Positions 52,559-61,156 of a DNA stretch of 64,000 bases are shown one piece after another; positions within the stretch are counted from its first letter, which is position 1, and every line of letters begins with the position of its first letter. The translations under genes and the position numbers were made by a program. A model generated the notes under the pieces. It was not told the DNA's origin. It saw only the letters and a program-made list of their open reading frames with translations, and ran no database searches. Origin of the DNA: JAAYTD01 sp964472015 (GTDB lineage Bacteria > Bacteroidota > Ignavibacteria > Kapaibacteriales > UBA2268); the NCBI GenBank assembly GCA_964472015.1, contig CAYYIP010000005.1:1-64000 (forward strand). The letters are read 5' to 3'.

Positions 52559-52574
52559 GAAGAAATAATGATAC

Positions 52575-52620
52575 AAAATCCGGGTTGGATAAATATCATA
52601 ACTTATCCAACCCGGATTTT
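52575..52620 (+). terminator. Strong intrinsic terminator after the SSB gene
   Basis: AAAATCCGGGTTGGATAA and TTATCCAACCCGGATTTT form an 18-bp perfect stem with a 10-base loop. The stem is one of the most GC-rich in the right half. It isolates the SSB unit from the MoxR gene. Confidence 0.85.
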
Positions 52621-52653
52621 AACGAGAAGAACAAGTGAACAGGAGAATAAAGA

Positions 52654-53859
52654 ATGAGTAAAGAAATTACATATGTTGATAAACTTAATATTGCTAGTTC
52701 AAATATTGAACATTTAAAAACAATTATAAAAAACAATATTAAAAATGTAATATCGTGTTGGAGCAATGGAAAAAACATAGGTAAAAATAATTTTCATATT
52801 ATCGGTCCTGCAGGAATAGGTAAAACTGAAGCATGTTTTCAAATAAAAGAAGAATTATCGAAAGAATTGAATATTAAATTTGATATAGTGAAAATAAACA
52901 GTTCTGTTCTTAGAAGAGATGATATGTTATGTCCTTTTCCTGATCCAGATAATAAACAATTTAGTATGTTATTTAGTGATTTTATTCCAAGAGATGAGAA
53001 TTCTTTTGGATTATTTGTTATTGATGAAATGGGAAGAGGTGATCACGATTTACAACAATTAATGTGGCAAATTCAAAATGAACATAGATTACACACATAT
53101 AAATTTCCTAAAGGTTGGTTTGTTATAACATTAGATAATCCAGATGATCAAGAATATTCAATGAATACATTAGAAGATGCCGCTGGTTTAAGAAGGAGTA
53201 TTCATATTTATTGTCATTTATCTGTTGATACATTTTTAGAATATGCAGAAAGACAAAAATTTCATAAATTAGTAATTGATTTTATTAAATATAATCCTAA
53301 ATTTTTATATGATTTTGAATCTCAAAGAAAAGGAAGAGTATATTCAAATCCGGCTTCTTGGGAAAAATGTTCAGATATTTTATGGGGTTATGAAATAAAT
53401 GATAATATAAAAGATAATATTGAAAATTTTAATGTAATTTTTCCAGGATTATTAAATATTTCATTATCAAGAATTTTTATTAATTTTATAAGAGATTCTA
53501 ATAATCAAATAAATTATAAAGAAATAATAAATAATTTTGAATCAAATAGATCAATAATAGATAAAATAGATAATTTAAGTTTAAATAGACTTTTTGAAGC
53601 TATTATGTCATATCTTGAAGAAAAACCAGAATTAAATAATCAACAACAAAGAAATATTGCTTTATTTTTATGTGATATTCCTTCAGATATAGGTGTAATG
53701 TTTTTTATATTTATAGGTCAAATAGCAACAAAAAATAGAGATGCATATTTATATTTAATTCGTTTACAAAATATATTTATTAGTGATGTTGAAGAATATA
53801 AAAATAAATTTTTTGAAAAGATGTATAATTTGAGTAAAAAAACATTTAACGAGAAATAA
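52654..53859 (+). CDS. MoxR-type AAA+ ATPase
   Basis: A 401-aa protein starting at ATG 52654 behind AGGAG. Walker A is IIGPAGIGKTEACFQ (residues 49-63), Walker B is LFVIDEMGRGDHDLQQLMWQ, and sensor 1 is GWFVITLDNPDDQEYS. The motif order and R-R segment (AAGLRRSIHIYC) fit MoxR AAA+ proteins, which work with VWA-domain partners as chaperones. The next gene (two bases later) is such a partner. In other large phages this pair is common near replication genes; its substrate is unknown. Confidence 0.82.
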   Translation: MSKEITYVDKLNIASSNIEHLKTIIKNNIKNVISCWSNGKNIGKNNFHIIGPAGIGKTEACFQIKEELSKELNIKFDIVKINSSVLRRDDMLCPFPDPDNKQFSMLFSDFIPRDENSFGLFVIDEMGRGDHDLQQLMWQIQNEHRLHTYKFPKGWFVITLDNPDDQEYSMNTLEDAAGLRRSIHIYCHLSVDTFLEYAERQKFHKLVIDFIKYNPKFLYDFESQRKGRVYSNPASWEKCSDILWGYEINDNIKDNIENFNVIFPGLLNISLSRIFINFIRDSNNQINYKEIINNFESNRSIIDKIDNLSLNRLFEAIMSYLEEKPELNNQQQRNIALFLCDIPSDIGVMFFIFIGQIATKNRDAYLYLIRLQNIFISDVEEYKNKFFEKMYNLSKKTFNEK

Positions 53860-53860
53860 A

Positions 53861-55249
53861 ATGCATGAAGATAAAATTAATGAAACAATAGCATCTCTTA
53901 TTTTAAAAGATAGTTATTGGGGATATCTTTTTTCAAATATTGAAAGAAAAAGAATTTCTTTTAAAAATTTTCCGGCTAAATTATTTGCTGTGTATTTAGA
54001 TGAAAATGGTGAAATATTTCTTCTTTATGATGAAGATGATTTAAAAAATACTGATATTAAAGTAATTGAAAAGGTGCTTGAACATGAAGGATATCATATT
54101 TTAAATAAACATCTTTTAAGATTAGAGACAATAATAAAAGAATATTCAGATAATGAAAAAGATATGGTAGTTGATTGTTGGCAAAAAGCTTCTGATTTTT
54201 GTGCTAATTATTTATGTAATATGCCTAGAATTGTAAAAATTAATAATAAAGATTTTTATCCATTATTTTCAGATTTATATAAATTACCAAATAATTTATC
54301 ATCTGAAGAATATTTTTATAGATTATATACAAATAACAAAGATAAAAATAATTTAAATAATAAGGAAAAACAAAATGAAATTTCTAATAATGTTTCTTGT
54401 GATAGCGATAATAATTTTGAAAATGTAAATAATAAATCCAATAATAATAATGATGATGAAAATCATGAGAACAAAGATAATGAAAATAATGAACAACAAT
54501 ATGATGATTTAAAAGAAGAAGATATTATTAAAGCTGAAGATATGTGGGTTAATAGTAAAATGAAAGTTTGTCCTAGATTTATTGAGACAAAAATAAATGA
54601 TCTAGTTTACAATGCATATAGACAAGTTAGAGAAAAAGGTAATTTATCTTCAAGTGTTAAAGAATTAATAGATGATATTCTCAGACCACCTAAGATTCCG
54701 TATTATAATATAATTAGAAAAATAGTAAAAGGTAATATCAAAGCAAAGGAAACATTTGCGTATTCAAAAATTAACAAGAAAAGAAGTTATGCTTTTTACT
54801 TCAAACCCATGTTATTTCTACCTTTTCCTGGAAGACAACAAAATAAAACATTTTCAATAGTTATAATTTTAGATACTTCAGGTAGTATGAATAAAGATAA
54901 AATTTTAGAAGGATTATCAGGAATTAAAAATTTTATTGAAAATGATAAATATTGTAAAATTACAGTTATTGAAAATGACATCAAAATTCAAAAAGAATAT
55001 ACAATTAAAAAAATAAAAGATATTCAATTTGATATTAAAGGAAGAGGTGGAACATATTTATTTCCTAGTTTAGAAAGAAGTTTAGAATTAAAATCAGATA
55101 TAACTTTGGTTTTTACAGATGCAGAATGTGAAAATTTAAATGAATTTGATAGAAAATTATTACCTAAGAAAATAATTTATATTATTCCGGAAAATAACTC
55201 AGATGAATTAATAAATAAAACGGGTTATGTTGTAAAAATTGATTATTAA
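53861..55249 (+). CDS. VWA-like metallopeptidase, partner of MoxR ATPase
   Basis: A 462-aa protein. N-terminal zinc motif EHEGYHILNKHLLRLE (H75-E76-H79) in a DUF2201-type domain; a low-complexity acidic Asn/Lys/Glu linker (about residues 160-220); and a C-terminal VWA domain with the MIDAS motif ILDTSGSMNKDK (D-x-S-x-S, about 338-342) and LVFTDAECENL as the last metal residue. Such proteins pair with MoxR-type AAA+ ATPases. Whether the zinc site is proteolytic is not shown. Operonic with 52654-53859 (one base between stop and ATG). Confidence 0.8.
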   Translation: MHEDKINETIASLILKDSYWGYLFSNIERKRISFKNFPAKLFAVYLDENGEIFLLYDEDDLKNTDIKVIEKVLEHEGYHILNKHLLRLETIIKEYSDNEKDMVVDCWQKASDFCANYLCNMPRIVKINNKDFYPLFSDLYKLPNNLSSEEYFYRLYTNNKDKNNLNNKEKQNEISNNVSCDSDNNFENVNNKSNNNNDDENHENKDNENNEQQYDDLKEEDIIKAEDMWVNSKMKVCPRFIETKINDLVYNAYRQVREKGNLSSSVKELIDDILRPPKIPYYNIIRKIVKGNIKAKETFAYSKINKKRSYAFYFKPMLFLPFPGRQQNKTFSIVIILDTSGSMNKDKILEGLSGIKNFIENDKYCKITVIENDIKIQKEYTIKKIKDIQFDIKGRGGTYLFPSLERSLELKSDITLVFTDAECENLNEFDRKLLPKKIIYIIPENNSDELINKTGYVVKIDY

Positions 55250-55268
55250 AAAATTTAAAGGAGATTAG

Positions 55269-57053
55269 ATGAACGATTACACTTCAAAAGACATAAAAGT
55301 CTTAGATGAAATAACACATATTAGAAATGCTCCCGGAATGTATATTGGGTCAACGGAAACACCGACACATTTATTAGAAGAATTATTAGATAATTCATTA
55401 GATGAATGTTTAGCTGGTTATGCAAATATTGTTGGAATTTATATAAATACAAAAAATAGTAAATATACGGTATGTGATAATGGTAGAGGAATGCCAATTG
55501 AAGATGGCGTTCCTATTACCGTTTCAACAAAAATGTTTAGCGGTGGAAAATTTAAAAATATGAAAACAGCTTATAACATTTCTGTTGGTATTCATGGAGT
55601 TGGGTTAACAGCAGTAAATGCATTAAGTGATTTTTATGAAATTGAAGTTTTTAAAAATAACAAACATGGGAAATTTACATTCGAAAATACAAAAATTAAA
55701 AATGAATTAATAGAAAATTATAATAAAAAAGAAAAACCATTTTCAACAGCAATATCTTTTATTCCTTCAAAAAAATATTTTGAAAAAACAATGGCTAATA
55801 TGGATAGAATAAGAAAAAGATTAGCTATTGCTTCTGTAGAATTACCTAATTCATATTTTATTTTACAAATTGATGATAAAAAAGAAATTATTAATAATTC
55901 AGATAAAATAAAATTTTTTGAAAAAGAATGTATTAATGATGAAAAAGTTACAAAAATATTAAATTTCAATATAAAAAACAAAATTGAATCTTTGGGTATT
56001 ATCTTTTGTTATTCTTTTGAATCTACAATGACACCAAGAATATTATCATCGGTTAATTTATTACCTGTTGAAAGTGGAGGAACACATATAAATTTATTTT
56101 TTGATATTCTAAAAGATATTTTAAATAAGTCTAATAAAAATGGATATAAATTTCAACCGAACGATGTTTTTATTGGATTAAGAGCATATATAAGTTTAGA
56201 ATTAGAAAAACCAGAATTATCGGGACAAACAAAAGATAAATTAATAAATAGAAAAGAATCATTGAAGAAATTATTTGATGATTTATCAAAACAAATTACA
56301 TCTTATTTCAATGATAATAAAGATGATTTACAAGTTTTATTAGAAGGATTTGATATTTATAGGAAAAAACTTGATTCTAAAAAATTAAAAAGTTCATCTC
56401 ATAATAAAAGAGTTTCAACTAAATTTACAAAACTTAGAGATTGTACGGGTATAAATGGAGAATTATTTATTGTTGAAGGTGATAGTGCAGCAGGTACATT
56501 AATTCAATGTAGAGATCCTAGAATACATGCCATTTTTCCATTAAGAGGAAAAATTCCTAATGTTTTAAATACAAAAGATATTTTAAAAAATAAAGAAATT
56601 GCAGAACTTATCCAAGCAATGGGTTGTGGAGTTGGACCGAATTTTGATTTATCAAAATTAAAATATAGTAAAATAATTGCAAGTTCTGATAATGATTATG
56701 ATGGTTATCATATTTCTTCTTTGATATCAATGGTTTATTTAATTTTATTTCCCGAGATTATAAAAAGTGGAAAATTTTATCTAGCTAATGGGCCATTATA
56801 TGCAATAAATGAAGGAAAAATATTTATACCAATATGGACAGAATCAGAATTAAAAGAAGCAAGAGATAAAAATAAACATATTACATATTTTAAAGGATTG
56901 GGAGAAATGTCACCACATCAGTTAAAAATTTGTTTAATGGATGAAAAAACAAGAAAATTAACAAAATTAAAAAATACAAATAATGAAACTGAATTAATAA
57001 AAATATTTACAGATGTTGAAGCTAAAAGAAATTTGTTAAAAGAGAAAGGATAG
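55269..57053 (+). CDS. DNA topoisomerase II, ATPase subunit (GyrB/ParE/T4 gp39 type)
   Basis: A 594-aa protein. GHKL ATPase motifs: HLLEELLDNSLDECLAGYAN, VCDNGRGMPIEDGVP and VGIHGVGLTAVNALSDFYE. The TOPRIM domain has LFIVEGDSAAGTLIQ (E), IIASSDNDYDGYHISSLI (D-x-D) and the C-terminal HQLKICLMDEKTRK segment. In T4 this subunit is split between genes 39 and 60; here it is whole. ATG 55269 behind AAAGGAG. It works with the cleavage subunit next to it to relax or decatenate DNA. Confidence 0.95.
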   Translation: MNDYTSKDIKVLDEITHIRNAPGMYIGSTETPTHLLEELLDNSLDECLAGYANIVGIYINTKNSKYTVCDNGRGMPIEDGVPITVSTKMFSGGKFKNMKTAYNISVGIHGVGLTAVNALSDFYEIEVFKNNKHGKFTFENTKIKNELIENYNKKEKPFSTAISFIPSKKYFEKTMANMDRIRKRLAIASVELPNSYFILQIDDKKEIINNSDKIKFFEKECINDEKVTKILNFNIKNKIESLGIIFCYSFESTMTPRILSSVNLLPVESGGTHINLFFDILKDILNKSNKNGYKFQPNDVFIGLRAYISLELEKPELSGQTKDKLINRKESLKKLFDDLSKQITSYFNDNKDDLQVLLEGFDIYRKKLDSKKLKSSSHNKRVSTKFTKLRDCTGINGELFIVEGDSAAGTLIQCRDPRIHAIFPLRGKIPNVLNTKDILKNKEIAELIQAMGCGVGPNFDLSKLKYSKIIASSDNDYDGYHISSLISMVYLILFPEIIKSGKFYLANGPLYAINEGKIFIPIWTESELKEARDKNKHITYFKGLGEMSPHQLKICLMDEKTRKLTKLKNTNNETELIKIFTDVEAKRNLLKEKG

Positions 57054-57055
57054 TA

Positions 57056-58360
57056 ATGGACGAACATATTCCAAAACTTTACAGAGAATATGGAAAATAT
57101 GTAAATTCATCAAGAGCTTTTCCATTAGATATTGATGGTTTAAAACCAGTTGAAAGAAAAATATTATTATCAACATATATGATTGCAAAAGATAAATTTG
57201 TAAAAAGTGTTAAAGTTGATGGTATTTGTTTGGGTAATTTTCATCCTCATTCTTCTGCATATGGAACAATCGTTCAATTGGTTCATCAAGGATTTTTAGA
57301 AGGTCAAGGAAATTTTGGAATTAATGTTGGCATTGAAGATGTTGGTGCAGCTGCTGCAAGATATACGGAAATTAAATTATCTAAATATATTAAAGAATTA
57401 TCATTTAAATATCTTGATTTTGTTCTATGGGAAGTAAATGAATTACAAGAAAAAGAACCAATTCATTTACCAACGATGTTTCCTTTATGTTTATTAGGAA
57501 ATAATTATATACAAGGAATAGGTTTTGGATATAGAACAATTATTCCTTGTTATACATTGGAAGATTTAAATAAAAGATTAATGTGGTTATTAGGAATAAT
57601 TAAAAAAGAACCTATTATTAAACCAATAACTGATTGTAAAATTATTTCCAAAGATTCAGACTTGAAAAAATTATTAACAACAGGAAGAGCAAATATTGAA
57701 TTTAAAGGAATAATGAAAATTGATAATATTCATTCAAGAATAATTATAAAATCATGGCCTAATGGAAAGAAATTTGAATCAATTTTAAAGAAAATATCAA
57801 AAGAACTAGAAAATCAAGATGTTGGATTTACTGATTTATCAACAACTGAAACCAATATCATCATTGAAGTTATCAAACAAAGAAATAAAGCTGATATATT
57901 AAATAGAGTTGTTGAAAAATTAGAAGATGCATTAACCGGTTCTGTATCTTTTGATATCATTGTTACAAATAAAATGAAAAATATTAGAACAATTTCAGTA
58001 GATGAATTATTATTAAATACTTATAAAATGTTTAAAACTATTAATAAAGTAAGATTAAATCATGAAATTGATATTTTAAATAAACATATTGAAGAAAATA
58101 TTATTATAGAAAAAATAAAACCATTATTAATCAATTATTTAAAAACAGTTTATAAAGATCCATTTGAAATTATTGAAAAAATAAGTAAAGATTTAAATAT
58201 TGAAAAAGACATTGTTAATATGTTATTTAATAAACATAAAATTAATAAGTTATTATCTGTAAAATTAGATAATCAAAAATTAAAAGATAAAATAAATGAA
58301 TTTAAAGATAATTTAAAAAATATTGATCAATATGTTAATTCTCAATATCAAATTAATTAA
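57056..58360 (+). CDS. DNA topoisomerase II, DNA-cleavage subunit (GyrA/ParC/T4 gp52 type)
   Basis: A 434-aa protein. SSRAFPLDIDGLKPVERKIL is the winged-helix opening, NFHPHSSAYGTIVQLVHQGF the conserved core, and GAAAARYTEIKLSKYI holds the catalytic Tyr in AARYTE. T4 gp52 is 442 aa; a beta-propeller C-terminal domain is absent, as in T4. ATG 57056 lies two bases after the ATPase-subunit stop. Confidence 0.95.
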   Translation: MDEHIPKLYREYGKYVNSSRAFPLDIDGLKPVERKILLSTYMIAKDKFVKSVKVDGICLGNFHPHSSAYGTIVQLVHQGFLEGQGNFGINVGIEDVGAAAARYTEIKLSKYIKELSFKYLDFVLWEVNELQEKEPIHLPTMFPLCLLGNNYIQGIGFGYRTIIPCYTLEDLNKRLMWLLGIIKKEPIIKPITDCKIISKDSDLKKLLTTGRANIEFKGIMKIDNIHSRIIIKSWPNGKKFESILKKISKELENQDVGFTDLSTTETNIIIEVIKQRNKADILNRVVEKLEDALTGSVSFDIIVTNKMKNIRTISVDELLLNTYKMFKTINKVRLNHEIDILNKHIEENIIIEKIKPLLINYLKTVYKDPFEIIEKISKDLNIEKDIVNMLFNKHKINKLLSVKLDNQKLKDKINEFKDNLKNIDQYVNSQYQIN

Positions 58361-58371
58361 AGGAGGGTAAT

Positions 58372-58737
58372 ATGAAATTTAAGTATATTAATTTAATAAC
58401 TAAATATTTTGAATTTGAATACGGACATCTTATTCCTAATCATCCTGGAAAATGTGTAATACCACATGGACATTCGGGAAAATTAGAAATTACTATAAAA
58501 GGTGAAATCGACGAACATACCGGGATGATAATGGATTTTAGCGATTTGAAAAAAATTGTTAATGAAGAAATAATTGAAAAATTAGATCATTGTTTTTTAA
58601 ACGATTTATTTTATTTACCTACAGCTGAAAATATAGGTGATTGGATTTGGAATAAATTATGTGAAAAAGGTTTAAATATTTACAGATTAAGACTTTGGGA
58701 AACATCTGATTCATATTTTGAAAGAGTATGTATTTAA
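58372..58737 (+). CDS. queD: QueD (6-carboxytetrahydropterin synthase)
   Basis: A 121-aa protein with all QueD features: FEFEYGHLIP (zinc His), KCVIPHGHSGKLEIT (catalytic Cys plus H-x-H zinc ligands), GMIMDFSDLKK, LDHCFLND (His catalytic) and PTAENIGDWIW with the binding Glu. ATG 58372 behind AAAGGAGG. It makes 6-carboxy-5,6,7,8-tetrahydropterin, the second step toward preQ0, used for queuosine or 7-deazaguanine DNA modification. No QueC, QueE or FolE is confirmed in the window; a radical SAM gene starts at 63680. Confidence 0.9.
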   Translation: MKFKYINLITKYFEFEYGHLIPNHPGKCVIPHGHSGKLEITIKGEIDEHTGMIMDFSDLKKIVNEEIIEKLDHCFLNDLFYLPTAENIGDWIWNKLCEKGLNIYRLRLWETSDSYFERVCI

Positions 58738-60129
58738 ATGATTTATAAGAATTCTGGTATTTTTATTCCTAAAAAATATGAAAATGAATCATTTTATAAT
58801 AATATTAAAAACAATCTTACTAGACTAACAAAATCATATCAAAATTCTCCTTTTATTGAACTTAAATTTTATATTGAAGACAATAATTATTTAATAATTC
58901 CTAGATATTTTCCACTAGAAGATTATTGTGATTTAAAAATAAATGATAAATTACCTCCTGGAAAAGATATAGATATTTCTACAAATCTTGAATTAAGAGA
59001 TGATTTACAAAAATCAGTAGTTGATTTTATTAATTCAAATAATAAAGGAATTATTCAAGCACCTCCCGGAAGTGGAAAAACAATAATGTCTATAAAAGCA
59101 ATTTGTGATAAGAAAAAGAAAACAATTATTCTTGTTCATAGAGATTCTTTGGTTGAACAATGGATTGAAAGATTTTTACAATTCACAAACATTCAAAAAT
59201 CATCAATAAGTCGCCTAAAATCGTCTACCGTTGAAGACAATTTTAAAAGTGATATAGTAATAACAACCAATCAAACTTTCGTTTCCCTTTTGAATAAGGA
59301 AAGAATTAATATTCTAAAATTAATAAATGAAGCCAATTTTGGAATTTTTATTGCAGATGAAGTTCATACAACTGTTGGTGCTCCAACATTTTCTTTGTGT
59401 TCAATTCATATCCCTTGTAAAGAAACATTTGGTTTAAGTGCAACGCCATATAGAAATGATGGAACATCTGATATTATAAATTATCATTTGGGAAATGTTT
59501 TTGTTCCAGATGAAGAAGCAAGTGTAATGAAGGCAAATGTTACAGTTATCATGTTTAGTTTTAAAATACTTAAAAATCGTATGAAATATTTATTTTGGAG
59601 TGGTAATTTTCAAAGATCAAGATATTTAAATATGTTGAAAAAATCCAAACCTTTGGAAATATTATCTAAAAGTCTTCTTGAAAAATTTATTAAAGATAAT
59701 CGAAATATAATTTTTGTTTCTGAAAGAATAAATTTCATAAACCAGTTATATGATTCTATTTTAACCGATGATAAATCTAAATTTATTTCAAATACAGGAA
59801 ATGAAGCATTAGAAAATCAAGTTACATTTGCAACACCGGGAAAAATACGAGATGGTGTAGATGCTGCCTCTAAAGATTGTCTAATAATGACAAGTCCAAT
59901 TTCAAATATTGAACAAATGACAGGAAGAATTCTTAGGATTAAAGAAGGTAAATCAATTCCGATTGTTATTGATATGGTTGATACAGATATTAAAAATATA
60001 TCAAGAACATTATTTACTCGTTTGAATTATTATAAAAATAAAAAATGGAATATTAATTTTTTATATGTTAATGATAATTTAGAAAAACATGTTTTAACAT
60101 ATGAAGATGCGGTGAAAAAAATAATTTAA
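58738..60129 (+). CDS. UvsW-like SF2 DNA helicase
   Basis: A 463-aa protein. Q/motif I is IIQAPPGSGKTIMSIKAI, motif Ia ILVHRDSLVEQW, motif II FIADEVHTT (DEVH), motif III LSATPYRNDG, and motif VI EQMTGRILR. T4 UvsW is about 500 aa. It should unwind branched recombination intermediates and R-loops, controlling origin use. The gene begins directly at the QueD stop (TAAATG overlap by adjacency). Confidence 0.9.
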   Translation: MIYKNSGIFIPKKYENESFYNNIKNNLTRLTKSYQNSPFIELKFYIEDNNYLIIPRYFPLEDYCDLKINDKLPPGKDIDISTNLELRDDLQKSVVDFINSNNKGIIQAPPGSGKTIMSIKAICDKKKKTIILVHRDSLVEQWIERFLQFTNIQKSSISRLKSSTVEDNFKSDIVITTNQTFVSLLNKERINILKLINEANFGIFIADEVHTTVGAPTFSLCSIHIPCKETFGLSATPYRNDGTSDIINYHLGNVFVPDEEASVMKANVTVIMFSFKILKNRMKYLFWSGNFQRSRYLNMLKKSKPLEILSKSLLEKFIKDNRNIIFVSERINFINQLYDSILTDDKSKFISNTGNEALENQVTFATPGKIRDGVDAASKDCLIMTSPISNIEQMTGRILRIKEGKSIPIVIDMVDTDIKNISRTLFTRLNYYKNKKWNINFLYVNDNLEKHVLTYEDAVKKII

Positions 60130-60140
60130 AGGAGAATAAT

Positions 60141-61154
60141 TTGAAAATAGCAATAACTGCTGATATTCATTTATCAAATTTTAATCAAGATCCTATTGAC
60201 AAAGAAAGTGGTTTAAGAGAAAGATTATCAAGTTTAAATAATTCATTACGTTATATGTTTGATTATTGTGTTTCTCATGAAATAAATAAAATAATTATTG
60301 CTGGAGATTTGTTTCATAATAAAGGTTTAATTTATACAATTTCACAAAATATGTTTATTAAAATTTTAAATGATTATAAAGATAAAATTTGTGTTAAATT
60401 AGTAACAGGAAATCACGATCTTTCATCAAAGACAGAAGATGGAGAATCATCATTATTGGCATTATCTTATCACCCAAATTTAACATATTTTTCATCACCT
60501 TATTATGATGAAAAAGATAATATTTTTTATGTTCCTTACACTTTTAATATGGTTGATTTAATTAAACAAAATTCAGCAAATATTCTAATCTCACATTTTG
60601 GTTTAAATGAAGGTATTTTAAATAATGGAACATCAATTATATCTGATATTTCTTTAAAAAATTTAATTAATAAGTATAAAGTTGTAATTTTAGGTCATTA
60701 TCATAAACCACAAGAGATAATAAATGATAATATTAAATTTTATTATACAGGTTCTCCTATTCAATTAAATTGGGGTGAATCTGGAGAAGAAAAAAGATTT
60801 TTAATTTTAGATACAGAAACTTTAGATGTTGAAAGTGTTTTATTTGAAGGTTATAAAAAATATATTAAAATAGAGCTAAATAAAGATAATTATAAAGATA
60901 TTAGTAAAGAAATTCAAAAAATAAAAGAATCTGGGGATTATATTAAAGTTATTAAAATGGATGATATTAATTTAAGTGAAGATTTAGATGTTCCTATTGT
61001 TGATAGATCTGAAAAAGATATAACAAATCGTGGAATTAATTCTTCAATGGATACTGAAAGTAAGTTAATCAAATATATGGAAATAAAAAATGTTCAAGAA
61101 GAAGATTTTGAATATATTAAATCTATAGGAATGGAATTAATAAGAGGAGAATAG
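60141..61154 (+). CDS. Recombination nuclease subunit (T4 gp47 / SbcD / Mre11)
   Basis: A 337-aa metallophosphatase starting at TTG 60141 behind AAAGGAG. MKIAITADIHLSNF (D8, H10), IIIAGDLFHNKG (D), VTGNHDL (N-H), LISHFG (H) and ILGHYHKPQ (H-x-H) are the five Mre11 motifs in order. Length matches T4 gp47 (339 aa). With gp46 it resects DNA ends for recombination-dependent replication. Confidence 0.93.
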   Translation: MKIAITADIHLSNFNQDPIDKESGLRERLSSLNNSLRYMFDYCVSHEINKIIIAGDLFHNKGLIYTISQNMFIKILNDYKDKICVKLVTGNHDLSSKTEDGESSLLALSYHPNLTYFSSPYYDEKDNIFYVPYTFNMVDLIKQNSANILISHFGLNEGILNNGTSIISDISLKNLINKYKVVILGHYHKPQEIINDNIKFYYTGSPIQLNWGESGEEKRFLILDTETLDVESVLFEGYKKYIKIELNKDNYKDISKEIQKIKESGDYIKVIKMDDINLSEDLDVPIVDRSEKDITNRGINSSMDTESKLIKYMEIKNVQEEDFEYIKSIGMELIRGE

Positions 61155-61156
61155 AT

